DNA of 64,000 bases from a virus, in the IMG/VR virus record IMGVR_UViG_3300035183_000841, positions 20,710 to 84,709 of that record; one strand, 5' to 3'. This document shows positions 23,101-31,895 of the stretch, piece by piece; the first letter of the stretch is position 1; each line of letters starts with the position of its first letter. A model generated the notes under the pieces. The model was not told the DNA's origin. It did no database searches and worked only from the letters and a program-made list of their open reading frames with translations. The position numbers and the translations under genes are program-made.

Positions 23101-25895
23101 GTCTCGGTACTGCCTTGAAGGGCCTCAATTTCTCAGGATGGTTGGCGATGTTCAGCTTGGTAGCGGCCGGGATCGAGTTGATCATCAACCTGTTCCATAA
23201 GAACGACCAGACCGCACAAGAACTCGCAAAAAGTCTATCTGAACTCACTGACGAGTTCGCTGATTTCATCAACAAAGCCAAGCAGCTCACCTCAGAAGAT
23301 GATCTATCACAGTTCGCAGAACTAGCGGCTCAACAGTTCGACACCCTCAAGAAGAAGATCGGTGATCTCGCAGTTGAGTTCGGAAAACTCAGACCAGTCC
23401 CGCCACTTATGGATCGGGTCATCGCAGCGACAAACGTCTTGATCCCGCTTATGGCCGATCTTAATGAACTTACTGCTGATCAGCTCAAGATTACGCAAGA
23501 TGTTTTCGCACAGAAACTCAAAGAGGTCGGCCTTGAGAGGCGGATGACAGCCGAGATTATCAATGAGCTCAAACTTCGCAGAGCAGCACTTATCGCTCAG
23601 AGAGATGAGATCGTTAAGAATGCACAAGCCTCTATCTATGATGACGAAAGTAGATCCAAGTTCACCGGTGAGGTACTGAAGAAGCAACTATCATTCATAG
23701 ATAGCCAACTCGATCAAATCGATAAACTCCTCGAAGAGCAGAACATCAAACTGCAACGCTTGAACATCCTGTTGCCAGTCTTCACGAGGCTGAACAAGAC
23801 AGCGTTCGAAAGCGCTTGGGCTGATAAGTTCAACGAGTCCATATCTTCGACATATTCACTGCTTGATAAGGCGAAGTTCGCCATCGAAGGTATGGGAGGA
23901 GCCGCCGATAAGACGAAGAAGAGCATGGAGGATCTCAAGGATACCCTTGCGAATCAGCTCGGCGATGTGATTGACCGGTTCGTATCTGCCGTCCTGGAGT
24001 CTTTCGATAGGCAGACCGAGTCCATGGTCGATGCCATGCAGGCCAGGATAGACAAGGTTTCGGAGTTCTACGACAAACAGATCGAGAAGATTAATGAACT
24101 GAACGACAAAGAGGACTGGCTCCAACAGCAGAGGGAGTACCGCCAGCGCCGGGAAGAGCTGCTTCGTCAGATGGAACTCAACTCCGCCATCGCCGCACTG
24201 GAACGCCGCAAGGCCATCGCGATGGGCCAGTTCGACGAAGCGAAACTCATCTCCCTGCGCGCACAAGCCGACCGTGAGGCTTCTGAGCGACAGCTCAAGG
24301 AACTCGATGAACAACACAAACGTGATGTCATCCGCAGGCAGCGCGAGTTGCGCATCAAGGAACTCCAGGCGGAGAAGGAACGCAAGGTTGCCCTCCTCGA
24401 AGCGCAGCAGGAACAACTACAGAAGATGCGGGATGCCCAGCGAACAGTCCTGCAGAACATGCTCGATGACCTCACTGAGTTCGGTGCTCGCAACAAGAAA
24501 GAGTGGATGAATCTCAGGGATGAGATCCTCAAACTCGTCGACAACTACGGCATCAACCTGAACGAGATCAACAAGACCCATATGGAGGTATTCGGGCGCA
24601 ACCTGGCTCAAGAGTTGCGCGATGCCTTCCATGATGCGCAGATAGAAGCATCTCGAAGTGCCGAACAGACAGGCAAGACGATCGGCAACTCATTGGCCGA
24701 AGGTGTGTCGCAGAGCGAGGCGTTGAAGAAAGTCGATGAGATGTTCCAGAAGGTCAAAGAGTACGAACAGCGCATCAGGATGCTCAAGGCCAAGGGGATA
24801 CTCGATGAGGCAACCGCAACCCAGTTGTGGAACAAAACACTGGCCGGCATCAAGAAAGACATATACGAATTAACCCATCAGACATTCCACACAGGTGGCT
24901 TCGTTGGTGGCCGTGGAGAGGTTCCGGCCATACTCGAAAGCGGAGAATACGTCCTCCGTAAAGAAGCAGTTCAAGCCATCGGCAAGGCGCGGCTCGATCA
25001 GATAAACGACAACGAGCCGAGACGATACCACTTCGGTGGCTTGGTGAGAGCTTCATCTGCATATCTCACTTCAGGTATCGGTCAGATGATGAGCCTGTTC
25101 GGGTTCTCCGCCGGGCAGAGGATCGGGACCGGACTTGGCGTATACCTCATCAAAGCTCTGGTCGAGAATATCGCCGCGAGAGCTGGTGAGGCAGTGAAAA
25201 ATGTTGCAGTGCAAACGTTCAAGGGGAGGGGGCCGTTCAGGACGTTCCCTATCGCTGGAACGAGGAATTACAGTTACTCCGATACGTTCGGCGCACCAAG
25301 ACCTGGCGGTAGGACGCACCAAGGTATCGACATCATCGCACCGATGGGCACGCCGGTGGTCGCTACCTTCCCGGGGTTCATAGAGAGGGTACCGAACGAA
25401 CTCGGTGGACTTGCGGTTCATGTAAGAGGCTCGAGGGGTTACACGTACAATGCTCACTTCAGTAAGTATGGCAAGTCCGGTAGGGTAGGAACAGGGGATG
25501 TCATCGGATACGTGGGGCAGACCGGTAATGCCAAGTATTCGGTGCCTCACCTCCACTTCGAGTGGCACCCCAACAACGGCCCAGCAGTCGACCCGTACCA
25601 GTATCTGAGAGCCGTTGACCCGAAACTGAACCCGAAGATGCACACCGGCGGTATCGTGAGGTTCAACACCCCAGCCATGCTTCACTCAGGAGAGACGGTC
25701 ATCCCGGCAAGCGTGACGAAGGCTCTGTCTCGTGCAGGTAGCCAGCCTCCTGTGGTGAACGTGAACGTGACGATTGAGGGTGACATCTACGGAGACGAGA
25801 ACTCTTACCGCAGGCTCTATGAAACGCTCGAGCGGGTCGGTAACAAGGTTGCACGGCAAAGGGGGGTGGATAACGTCTACCTGACGATCGGTTAA
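20160..25895 (+). CDS. Tape measure protein with C-terminal M23 peptidase domain
   Basis: This is the longest gene, 1911 residues. The N-terminal half is helical with a TP901-type core (QAQWVGRQLIVGVTAPVTAAF, SASEVAARIKKELIPQL), several hydrophobic segments (residues about 220-240, 600-630, 820-840) and long coiled coils at residues 1280-1500. The C-terminal part has a LytM/M23 zinc endopeptidase fold with H1720, D1724 and H1797-x-H1799 (THQGIDIIAP; PHLHFEW). It should set tail length and cut peptidoglycan during DNA entry. The start is TTG at 20160, overlapping the T-frame stop and preceded by AGGAAGG. Twin HTGG segments flank the peptidase. Confidence 0.92.
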   Translation: MNRPVIGHTQSGKPVYPIAGGAVSDNQITVEVQFSADLGNLEHALRTANAQLNQLSMTNARVMQTTGKLLPTLSDQILVLKALASEGDKTAKTLIDVAHSQGAFYTAFSGNVKQNLAALFRSRTSYKEFTKQLQADFARTAVISNQAGQALTTVADDIALRYRLMGQVMVENIDRAATKMITLGKQAQWVGRQLIVGVTAPVTAAFYMLSREALQLSRAETELVKFMMGTGESASEVAARIKKELIPQLQQVSVELGVAQEETVNLAASWVAAGFDNEALLVQITKLTEQLAALTQGDLELADAQELVRSIMATFFDQTEEGVRQTEEALHQLQLIQSITSLQMADMAKALPLVSSVAKTLSLSVSEIAAMLAGMRQLGVQAPVAANALKFGLARLVEPTEEAKASWEALTGTDLGKILFEGGEPRGLAALRDIFNILSKLNSEQRTQMAALLFGARQYDRFLKLIQAMKDPTSDFAKAMLAVQDQTKADSFWQEQLNAVLDSAVKKWERFKVQIQVFAARLGEIVLPQMEKVIKGFLRMLEVIDKLPDSVKRLAVTIASLAAAMGPLIYSMAFIKQIIPGNIIKIPAFIGRKIFGVRGVEAPEATVPGIAGLVLEGVPLLGQPITAAELTIAKEMQVREIAKKLASAVPGANISRKIFELPTSTLVAAAGGKALTKEELRPLAYTLFRETESGKKVMLSYNKIKEALGITIAEATSSGIASGATAAATTKKGFFNSIRSVFSTATAAGMEDATKNRTFIGRFFANMQSGFRGLFGSFETNVVAGTGAQGAGRFAKILLQFTSALPKIILLVTVAIGVMAHWRQIWEGLAPSITKVIKILSGTFTRIAETITRAIKGAGDGAKSTKEIWVEFGQVVGMMLEGIAKRIDELSKAFGPLIGWFVRIGKVAFEAIAPIFNLLSGDFKGFITGITRAGKGIDAITRSIGYMVAILTVAYTAWRVYNSQLVQATLGTFGLTEATVSLGTALKGLNFSGWLAMFSLVAAGIELIINLFHKNDQTAQELAKSLSELTDEFADFINKAKQLTSEDDLSQFAELAAQQFDTLKKKIGDLAVEFGKLRPVPPLMDRVIAATNVLIPLMADLNELTADQLKITQDVFAQKLKEVGLERRMTAEIINELKLRRAALIAQRDEIVKNAQASIYDDESRSKFTGEVLKKQLSFIDSQLDQIDKLLEEQNIKLQRLNILLPVFTRLNKTAFESAWADKFNESISSTYSLLDKAKFAIEGMGGAADKTKKSMEDLKDTLANQLGDVIDRFVSAVLESFDRQTESMVDAMQARIDKVSEFYDKQIEKINELNDKEDWLQQQREYRQRREELLRQMELNSAIAALERRKAIAMGQFDEAKLISLRAQADREASERQLKELDEQHKRDVIRRQRELRIKELQAEKERKVALLEAQQEQLQKMRDAQRTVLQNMLDDLTEFGARNKKEWMNLRDEILKLVDNYGINLNEINKTHMEVFGRNLAQELRDAFHDAQIEASRSAEQTGKTIGNSLAEGVSQSEALKKVDEMFQKVKEYEQRIRMLKAKGILDEATATQLWNKTLAGIKKDIYELTHQTFHTGGFVGGRGEVPAILESGEYVLRKEAVQAIGKARLDQINDNEPRRYHFGGLVRASSAYLTSGIGQMMSLFGFSAGQRIGTGLGVYLIKALVENIAARAGEAVKNVAVQTFKGRGPFRTFPIAGTRNYSYSDTFGAPRPGGRTHQGIDIIAPMGTPVVATFPGFIERVPNELGGLAVHVRGSRGYTYNAHFSKYGKSGRVGTGDVIGYVGQTGNAKYSVPHLHFEWHPNNGPAVDPYQYLRAVDPKLNPKMHTGGIVRFNTPAMLHSGETVIPASVTKALSRAGSQPPVVNVNVTIEGDIYGDENSYRRLYETLERVGNKVARQRGVDNVYLTIG

Positions 25896-25897
25896 CC

Positions 25898-26314
25898 ATG
25901 GCCATATCACTTCCCAAGGGATCACTGATAACGATCAACTCCACACAACTGAGCGAGCACAACAGAAGTGCGATGCAGTTGCAGCGGGAGATATTGAAGT
26001 CCGACCAGAGAACGGTCACTGGCGTGATGCGTAGGTATTTCATCGGCCAGAAACGCCGGATAGCGATATCGTGGGAACGGCTACCCGCACTCGACAGCCA
26101 GACCGTAGATGGGAAGACCGGTAGGAATTCGCTGAAAGCCCTCTACGAAGCTAACATCGGCAATACTGTGACGGTATCCTATTACGAGGTTGACTCTAAC
26201 AACAATCAGACGCAGGTGACGTTTACCGGATTCATCGATTCATATGAAGAGACGCTGCTGAAACGCTACAGTTCTCAGCTTTGGGACGTGAGTATAACCT
26301 TAGTGGAGCAGTGA
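25898..26314 (+). CDS. Minor tail protein (distal tail/tip-like)
   Basis: The 138-residue beta-rich protein starts 2 nt after the tape measure stop. It has IAISWERLPALDS and a C-terminal YEETLLKRYSSQLWDVSITLVEQ strand typical of tube-like or distal tail folds. Its position directly after the tape measure suggests a hub or distal-tail component. No motif allows a firmer call. Confidence 0.5.
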   Translation: MAISLPKGSLITINSTQLSEHNRSAMQLQREILKSDQRTVTGVMRRYFIGQKRRIAISWERLPALDSQTVDGKTGRNSLKALYEANIGNTVTVSYYEVDSNNNQTQVTFTGFIDSYEETLLKRYSSQLWDVSITLVEQ

Positions 26315-26317
26315 TGT

Positions 26318-29047
26318 GTGATGCAATCGATAAGTGCAAACCTTACGAGCGCTCTCGGCGCTGGAGTTCTTTCTCCGAAAACCCGTATCGTTATGCATCT
26401 ATCGAACAACCGCACAGGCTCCCCTACCGTCACCGCCGATACCGACAAGAACAAGGTAGCGATAGTTGACGGTTGGTACGTCCCTTCCATGAAGTTCGCG
26501 AGAACCGATTCGGAATACCTCACTGACGACTGGGCTAGGATATGGCCGATGGATGTCGGCACGAACACGAAGGTGCCATGGACCAGCTCATCGAATCCAC
26601 CCACCACCATAACCGTCGACTACGGTCAACCGGTGAACTGCAACAAGATACTCATCAGCACTGACCCATTCGTCGATCGGGCCACCCAGATAACGGTGCA
26701 GATAGATAAAGGTTCCGGGTTCCAGACAATCGCCAACAACTATTCGCCTAGCGGGTACCTGACTGAACTATACCTGCAATCATCTGATGGGAACACCTGG
26801 AGCGATACAGTCAACAGGAACTATCTGACGCAGATCTATAAAGTCAGAGTAACCATCAATGCAACAGCATCTGGATACCCCGTCCAGGTCTATGAGATTG
26901 ATGCCATGATCGAGGCAGATATATCTGATGATGTACTATCCTGGACCATAAATAAAGACAGAGACATCTCTTCCCAAACAGCATCACCTATCGGGATGAG
27001 CAATGCCAATTCTGCATCGATAACGCTCGACAACTCATCGAATAAGTACAACAACGAGTCATCTCAGAGCCCATACAAGGACATGCTATACCCGAACGTC
27101 AGGTTCGATATATGGCTCGGTTTCAAACTCCCAGATTCCTCATACGAATATGTGAAACAGGGGGTTTTCTACGCAGACTCTTGGGATATGTCCAACGACA
27201 CATCTCAGGTCAGCGTTTCATGTCGAGATGGCTCGAAATTCCTGCAAGATTACAAAGTAACTTCGATCCTGTATGAAAACTGGCAGATAAGTGACATCAT
27301 GCGCGATATCACGGAACGAGCTGGCATAAAGGATAAAGCCATCGACACTTCCCTATCGCTAGATATCACGAGACCAGAAGGTGATCATGTAGATATCATC
27401 GATGTCGAGGACACCGTATGTATCCCGAAACGCCATACCGTTTGGACCGTGGATGACCAAACCTACTGGCAGTTCCTGCAAGAAATCGCACTTGCAGATC
27501 TAGGGTCATTCTATTTCGATGAGACCGGCACTTTCGTGTTCCAAACCAAAGAGTGGATGAAGAAAACCACGGTGAACCTCACCTTAGATCAGGATGTACA
27601 CATCATCTCCGCCAAGCACAGGAACGAGATCGTGAAGAACAGCTTCAGCATCGAGTACACGATACCGAAAGTGACAGATCACAGCGTCGGCCTTTGGGAG
27701 GCCGATGATCCCACCATCCTCGATGCAACGACCCTTGGAGGTTCCATCGCCGCGAGTAACACCGTTATCCCAGCCGGTGATATCAGCGACTGGCCAAAGA
27801 AGGGCTACATCAAGATAGACGACGAGATAATCCGTTACGATAACAGAACCGACAGTGCTTTCTACAACTGCGCTAGGGGAGAACTGCATACCAATCCTGC
27901 TAGCCACTCTGGTGGTAAAACGATATATGAGATAAGGAAGTTCGAGGTCGAATTCTCACAAGCCCCGGCAACAGATGTCGCGATCCTTTTTACGAATGAG
28001 GTGTACACAGACATCATCGCAACCAACTTCGGTCCGTTCAAGGGTGAGTTCTACCTCCTGAACAACAACAGTGGCCTTACCATCGTTGAAGGTGCGCACG
28101 TCGAAACCGCGCTAGATGGACTTCCAGAGTTCCTCATCATCTACGGCAGGGCGATAGACGACCAAGAACCGCAAACGATAAACGTTCGAGACGATACATC
28201 GATACGCAGATGGGGAGAACAAGAGTTCGTGATATCGTTACCATGGGTGCAATCAGAGATACACGCTAAAACACTAGCCGATTTCATGGTTGACGTGTTC
28301 AAGAAGCCCGTAGTATTCATCGATGCCGAAGTGTTCGCCATACCGCACCTGCAGATCGGTGATATCGTCAAGATCAACTATCCACGACTCGGAGTTCAGT
28401 CCAAGGCTTTCCATGTGGTGGGGATCACCATATCCGGCGGAGTGCCAGCAATCTCGCAGAGCCTAAGACTGAGGTCGGTGACGGTACATGACATGACGAC
28501 GTATGACATTATCACGAAGCCGCACTCAGTCGATGCTCTCTTAAAGGCGAGGAAGACAAGATCGGCCGCTATCGATGCCTACATAAACAAGAGATCCGTA
28601 AAGGTATCTATAGATTCATCGATACTGTTACGCGCAAGGACATCACACTATATCGACGCATATGTGTCCAAACCTACTGTTTCCCACTCGATAGATGCAT
28701 TCATACCTTCATACAACAAGGTTATACATAACCTGATAACCCAGATCACAGCCGCAAATAAGATTACCTGCAATGTTTTCTCGAGCACCAAGAAGACGAT
28801 CAATATCACCGGCGATGTTTCTTCTGCAATCCAAAAGACAAGCAAGATTAACCACTTAATGGACTCGAGCACCAAGAAGACGATCAACATTAACAACTCA
28901 ACGAACTCGGACATCAAGAAGACGACCCAGACCAACCACTCAATGAACTCGGACATCAAGAAGACGATTAAGACCAACCACTCAATGAACTCGGGCATCA
29001 AGAAGACGACCCAGACCAACCACTCAATGGACTCCATGATATCATAA
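26318..29047 (+). CDS. Large baseplate/tail-tip protein with C-terminal tandem repeats
   Basis: The 909-residue protein has a carbohydrate-binding-like N-terminal jelly roll (residues about 40-200), a gp27-like hub region (DDVLSWTINKDRDISSQ...FYADSWDMSNDTSQVSVSCRD; YFDETGTFVFQTKEW) and a central insert with KIDDEIIRYDN. At the C-terminus are SIDAY-type repeats and then six 14-residue repeats. It is probably the central tail hub that carries fibres. A GTG at 26318 is followed at once by ATG at 26321, and either may be used. The repeat tail is absent from typical hub proteins. Confidence 0.75.
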   Translation: MMQSISANLTSALGAGVLSPKTRIVMHLSNNRTGSPTVTADTDKNKVAIVDGWYVPSMKFARTDSEYLTDDWARIWPMDVGTNTKVPWTSSSNPPTTITVDYGQPVNCNKILISTDPFVDRATQITVQIDKGSGFQTIANNYSPSGYLTELYLQSSDGNTWSDTVNRNYLTQIYKVRVTINATASGYPVQVYEIDAMIEADISDDVLSWTINKDRDISSQTASPIGMSNANSASITLDNSSNKYNNESSQSPYKDMLYPNVRFDIWLGFKLPDSSYEYVKQGVFYADSWDMSNDTSQVSVSCRDGSKFLQDYKVTSILYENWQISDIMRDITERAGIKDKAIDTSLSLDITRPEGDHVDIIDVEDTVCIPKRHTVWTVDDQTYWQFLQEIALADLGSFYFDETGTFVFQTKEWMKKTTVNLTLDQDVHIISAKHRNEIVKNSFSIEYTIPKVTDHSVGLWEADDPTILDATTLGGSIAASNTVIPAGDISDWPKKGYIKIDDEIIRYDNRTDSAFYNCARGELHTNPASHSGGKTIYEIRKFEVEFSQAPATDVAILFTNEVYTDIIATNFGPFKGEFYLLNNNSGLTIVEGAHVETALDGLPEFLIIYGRAIDDQEPQTINVRDDTSIRRWGEQEFVISLPWVQSEIHAKTLADFMVDVFKKPVVFIDAEVFAIPHLQIGDIVKINYPRLGVQSKAFHVVGITISGGVPAISQSLRLRSVTVHDMTTYDIITKPHSVDALLKARKTRSAAIDAYINKRSVKVSIDSSILLRARTSHYIDAYVSKPTVSHSIDAFIPSYNKVIHNLITQITAANKITCNVFSSTKKTINITGDVSSAIQKTSKINHLMDSSTKKTININNSTNSDIKKTTQTNHSMNSDIKKTIKTNHSMNSGIKKTTQTNHSMDSMIS
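28778..29029 (+). repeat. Six tandem 42-bp (14-residue) repeats in the hub gene
   Basis: Six consecutive 42-nt units encode the pattern S-x-x-K-K-T-x-x-x-N-x-S (for example NSDIKKTTQTNHSM). The last three differ from each other at only a few positions, while the first three have diverged. The gradient suggests recent expansion at the 3' end. The reading frame is kept throughout. Confidence 0.9.
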
Positions 29048-29051
29048 AGAC

Positions 29052-29357
29052 ATGACTAGGAGGAAGTCGGACAAACAGAGGTCGGACGAGATAACTGAGC
29101 GACTACACAGCATACTTCGCCCTAAAGTCCAACTGATAGAAGATGCTGCATGCGAAGACGGCCAGACATCCATACCTCCTCAAGAAGAAGATGACGAGGG
29201 GTCTGGTATAGACTATGATCTTGTGCCCCCAACGCTCACCGTTGTTTCAGAGACTATGAAGTGCAAACATAAGAAAGACTGGGTAAACATCACTGTCAGC
29301 TATGACGCGGTAGATGATTTTGAATATGAATTCGAAATAATCGAGGCTGATCTCTGA
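29052..29357 (+). CDS. Acidic protein ending in half an FN3 domain
   Basis: The 101-residue protein has a charged N-terminus, an acidic low-complexity linker and a C-terminal PPTLTVV...WVNITVSYDAVDDFEYEFEI, which looks like strands A-C of a fibronectin type III domain. The reading frame stops there, and the next gene begins with what look like the remaining strands. It is probably a tail-tip component; see the neighbouring gene. Confidence 0.6.
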   Translation: MTRRKSDKQRSDEITERLHSILRPKVQLIEDAACEDGQTSIPPQEEDDEGSGIDYDLVPPTLTVVSETMKCKHKKDWVNITVSYDAVDDFEYEFEIIEADL

Positions 29358-30553
29358 TGTCTATAGAGTACAAGACGTTCAAGAGACTCGATTTCGATAC
29401 CAGGTATTTCATCAGGGCTCGAGTGAAGTATAAAGGCAAGGTCAGTCCATGGCTCGAACCACCCCTCGATTACACGACTATGAAGAGGACAGATGTCCCC
29501 GCCCCGACCGGGGTCTCCCTCTCTTTTGACCGCAAGGAGAAGAACAGGCATAACCCTATCCGCTGCATCGTGACATGCGACGAGGTTAAAAACCACTGCG
29601 GTGATGATGTCGATTACTACGTATTCCAACTGTGGAGATGGGATCCCGTAAATTGGTCTCTACTCGACACTGAGCCTGTGCAAAAGGCGAAGGTCGAGGC
29701 AAAAGATGAGGATGCCAACACGACCGTGAAGGCGATATTCACCAATGTCAGACAGAAAGGTTGGTACGTAGCCAGGGTTAGGGCCATCTCTGATCGACAC
29801 AGGAGTAAATGGTCTGCCTTCTCTTCTCCAGGAAGCGCATCCGACTCAGTGGCACCCCCTACACCGTTGAACGTCACTATCCATGACAAGGCGACGAACA
29901 GGATTGTCATCGACTGGGACGCGCCATCAGACGATAACGATAGCGAACAGATACACCCGGATATAGCTTATTTCCAGATACAGCTATCTACTTCAAGTGG
30001 ATTTTCCAGTATCTATAAATTCGATAGATACCATATCGGGACATCTAGGTCATGGAAGATCAGAGAGTCCGATCTAGGCGAGACTTTCTACGCAAGAGTT
30101 AGATCGGTAGATGGTTCAGGGAACAAATCGAGCTGGGTTCCGGCTACCATTATCGGAAACAGCTCACCAAGCGCAACACCAGATGGTGCCACCGTCGGGA
30201 CCGGCAAGACCATCCTCACCTTCACGATAGCAGGAGATGCCCAGGTCAAGGTCTACAAGCCACGAACCCGGGCGGAGGAGGACATGACTATCAAGAGGGT
30301 CACCGGCGACTTCGATGATGTGCCGACGGGGGCGGATCTCATCATCGACATCCTGGTCGGAGGTGTGTCTATCTTCAGTTCGCAAGCGAACATGTTGCAC
30401 ATCCAGGATGGCGGTGACGGTAAAGGAACGACTACCGCGATAGCCAACCCGAATATCTCCGAAGGTCAGTCGATAAAGGTCTCGGTTGTTCAGGTGGGCA
30501 CGAACCAGCCTGGCGGAAACGGTACAGTGCGGCTCGTGTGTACTACGAGGTGA
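29357..30553 (+). CDS. FN3-domain tail protein
   Basis: The 398-residue protein begins MSIEYKTFKRLDFDTRYFIRARVKY, the second half of an FN3 domain, and follows the preceding stop in a TGATG overlap. Two further FN3-like units follow (residues about 50-160 and 165-270; FYARVRSVDGSGNKSSW), and then a C-terminal beta domain (TGKTILTFTIAGDAQVKVY) similar to adhesion-type modules. It probably forms part of the tail tip or fibre. Confidence 0.75.
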   Translation: MSIEYKTFKRLDFDTRYFIRARVKYKGKVSPWLEPPLDYTTMKRTDVPAPTGVSLSFDRKEKNRHNPIRCIVTCDEVKNHCGDDVDYYVFQLWRWDPVNWSLLDTEPVQKAKVEAKDEDANTTVKAIFTNVRQKGWYVARVRAISDRHRSKWSAFSSPGSASDSVAPPTPLNVTIHDKATNRIVIDWDAPSDDNDSEQIHPDIAYFQIQLSTSSGFSSIYKFDRYHIGTSRSWKIRESDLGETFYARVRSVDGSGNKSSWVPATIIGNSSPSATPDGATVGTGKTILTFTIAGDAQVKVYKPRTRAEEDMTIKRVTGDFDDVPTGADLIIDILVGGVSIFSSQANMLHIQDGGDGKGTTTAIANPNISEGQSIKVSVVQVGTNQPGGNGTVRLVCTTR

Positions 30554-30556
30554 TGG

Positions 30557-30883
30557 ATGGTGAGGACGAAGTATTGCCTCCGGGCCCAGTCTGCGAGTTT
30601 CGGACCGTGGCCCCTCACGTTGGGCTTGAGCGAAAGCAATACGACGGTGAACTCGTTCCTGCGGGTATCCCTGTACGTTCTCACGGCGCAGGACGCCATC
30701 CGTGGCTTCATCTACGACGGCAGCAAGTCCTGTCACGTCATGACCCCCAGCGACACCCGGACTTATTTCGGCCACGACCAGGCATACAACTACACACTAC
30801 GCTTGATCACATGGTGGTCGGCCGAGTCATTCAGCGGGATTAGCGGCGGGGAGCTACAGGTCGTCCAGGAGAGGGTGGGATGA
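30557..30883 (+). CDS. Hypothetical tail-fibre region protein
   Basis: The 108-residue protein lies between two tail-tip genes and overlaps the next start (ATGA). It is beta-rich (TLGLSESNTTVNSFLRVSLYVLTAQDAIRGFIYDG). A competing frame at 30538-30843 is proline/histidine-rich and unlikely. The local base composition is more GC-rich than the flanking tail genes, as is the next gene, suggesting joint acquisition. Confidence 0.6.
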   Translation: MVRTKYCLRAQSASFGPWPLTLGLSESNTTVNSFLRVSLYVLTAQDAIRGFIYDGSKSCHVMTPSDTRTYFGHDQAYNYTLRLITWWSAESFSGISGGELQVVQERVG

Positions 30884-31818
30884 CGACCTACAGCTGGCAG
30901 ATACTCCCGTCCCTAGGCTCCTACACCGACTACTCCGATGCCTACGCGATTAACGACTCCGGTAGGATCGTGGGGATTTCGTACCTGGGGAACACAGCGA
31001 ATGCGGTCGCGTGGGATCCAATCTCCGTCGTGAACGCGCTCACATCGGGGCAGAATAGCGCCGCGACGGACGTAAGCTCTAACGGGCACATCTGCGGTCA
31101 GGACAACTTCGGCCACCCCTGCGTGTGGACCTCCCTGGCGGCCAGCCCCATAATCCTCGATGACGGCGGGTATGGGAGCTGGGTCAACCCTCTCGGGATT
31201 AACGGGAGCGGGCAGGTGGTGGCCTTTAACACGCTCTCCAGCTCGCAGTACGGCTGGCTCTGGCCCACCTACGGGTCCACCCATCAGCTCTTGAGCCCTT
31301 TGCCTGGGACGACGAGCTCCGCCGCCTACGCGATTAACGACTCCGGCAGGATCGTGGGGATTTCGTTCCCGAACAATACGCCCACGTACTGGGAAGCCTC
31401 CGATCCCGCCACTCCCTACGCCCTGCCAATCGGGTCGGCGGATGTCGGCAACGCCAATAACATCTCGCCGAGCGGGATCATCTGCGGGAGCGTGCGGATC
31501 GGAGGTGTGTTCTACGGAGCGCTGTGGACGCCCCCCGGATACGCGCTCACCGTCCTTCCGGGATACAACAGCATCTGCTACGGCGTGAACGACGCCGGCG
31601 TGGCCGTCGGGGAGAGCGGTGGGCACGCCTGCGTCTGGGAAGGGGGACTGCTCACCTTCCTGCCCGAGCCTGTCGACGCACCGAACTCCTACGCCGGCGA
31701 GATCAACGCTGACGGCTGGATCGTCGGCCAGGTGGCGGATGCCAACTACAACTACCACGCGACCCTTTGGAGGCCGCAGACTTCCGATCTCTCCGGCTGG
31801 GGCATCATCCTGGTCTGA
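30880..31818 (+). CDS. HAF-type repeat protein, probable receptor-binding protein
   Basis: The 312-residue protein consists of about six repeats of the form A-x-x-I-N-x-S/D-G-x-I-V-G followed 15-25 residues later by A-x-x-W (AYAINDSGRIVGIS, CYGVNDAGVAVGES, AGEINADGWIVGQV). This is the extracellular HAF repeat, likely a beta-propeller. It lies among tail-tip genes, so host binding is the best guess. Base composition is higher in G+C than its neighbours, suggesting transfer. A 42-bp segment is nearly identical in two places. Confidence 0.75.
   Translation: MTTYSWQILPSLGSYTDYSDAYAINDSGRIVGISYLGNTANAVAWDPISVVNALTSGQNSAATDVSSNGHICGQDNFGHPCVWTSLAASPIILDDGGYGSWVNPLGINGSGQVVAFNTLSSSQYGWLWPTYGSTHQLLSPLPGTTSSAAYAINDSGRIVGISFPNNTPTYWEASDPATPYALPIGSADVGNANNISPSGIICGSVRIGGVFYGALWTPPGYALTVLPGYNSICYGVNDAGVAVGESGGHACVWEGGLLTFLPEPVDAPNSYAGEINADGWIVGQVADANYNYHATLWRPQTSDLSGWGIILV
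30941..31366 (+). repeat. Near-identical 42-bp direct repeats within the HAF gene
   Basis: The segments 30941-30982 and 31325-31366 differ at a single base, while the rest of the repeats are much more diverged. Both encode YAINDSGRIVGIS. The identity implies recent duplication or gene conversion between repeats. Confidence 0.85.
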
Positions 31819-31863
31819 ACTTGGTTCTGAGTTCACCCTCGACAAGAACCATGTGCCCCTAGA

Positions 31864-31889
31864 TTGTCATAATGACTGTGAGGTAATAT
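31864..31889 (+). promoter_or_regulatory. Candidate leaderless promoter
   Basis: TAATAT (31884-31889) is followed after 6 nt by the ATG at 31896. TTGTCA at 31864-31869 gives only a 14-nt spacer, so the -35 is uncertain. No clear ribosome site intervenes in the 77-nt gap. Confidence 0.45.
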
Positions 31890-31895
31890 ATAGAT

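Noticed and set aside
30913-31845. 310-codon minus-strand frame
   Set aside because: It is antisense to the HAF-repeat gene and caused by its GC-rich repeated codons.
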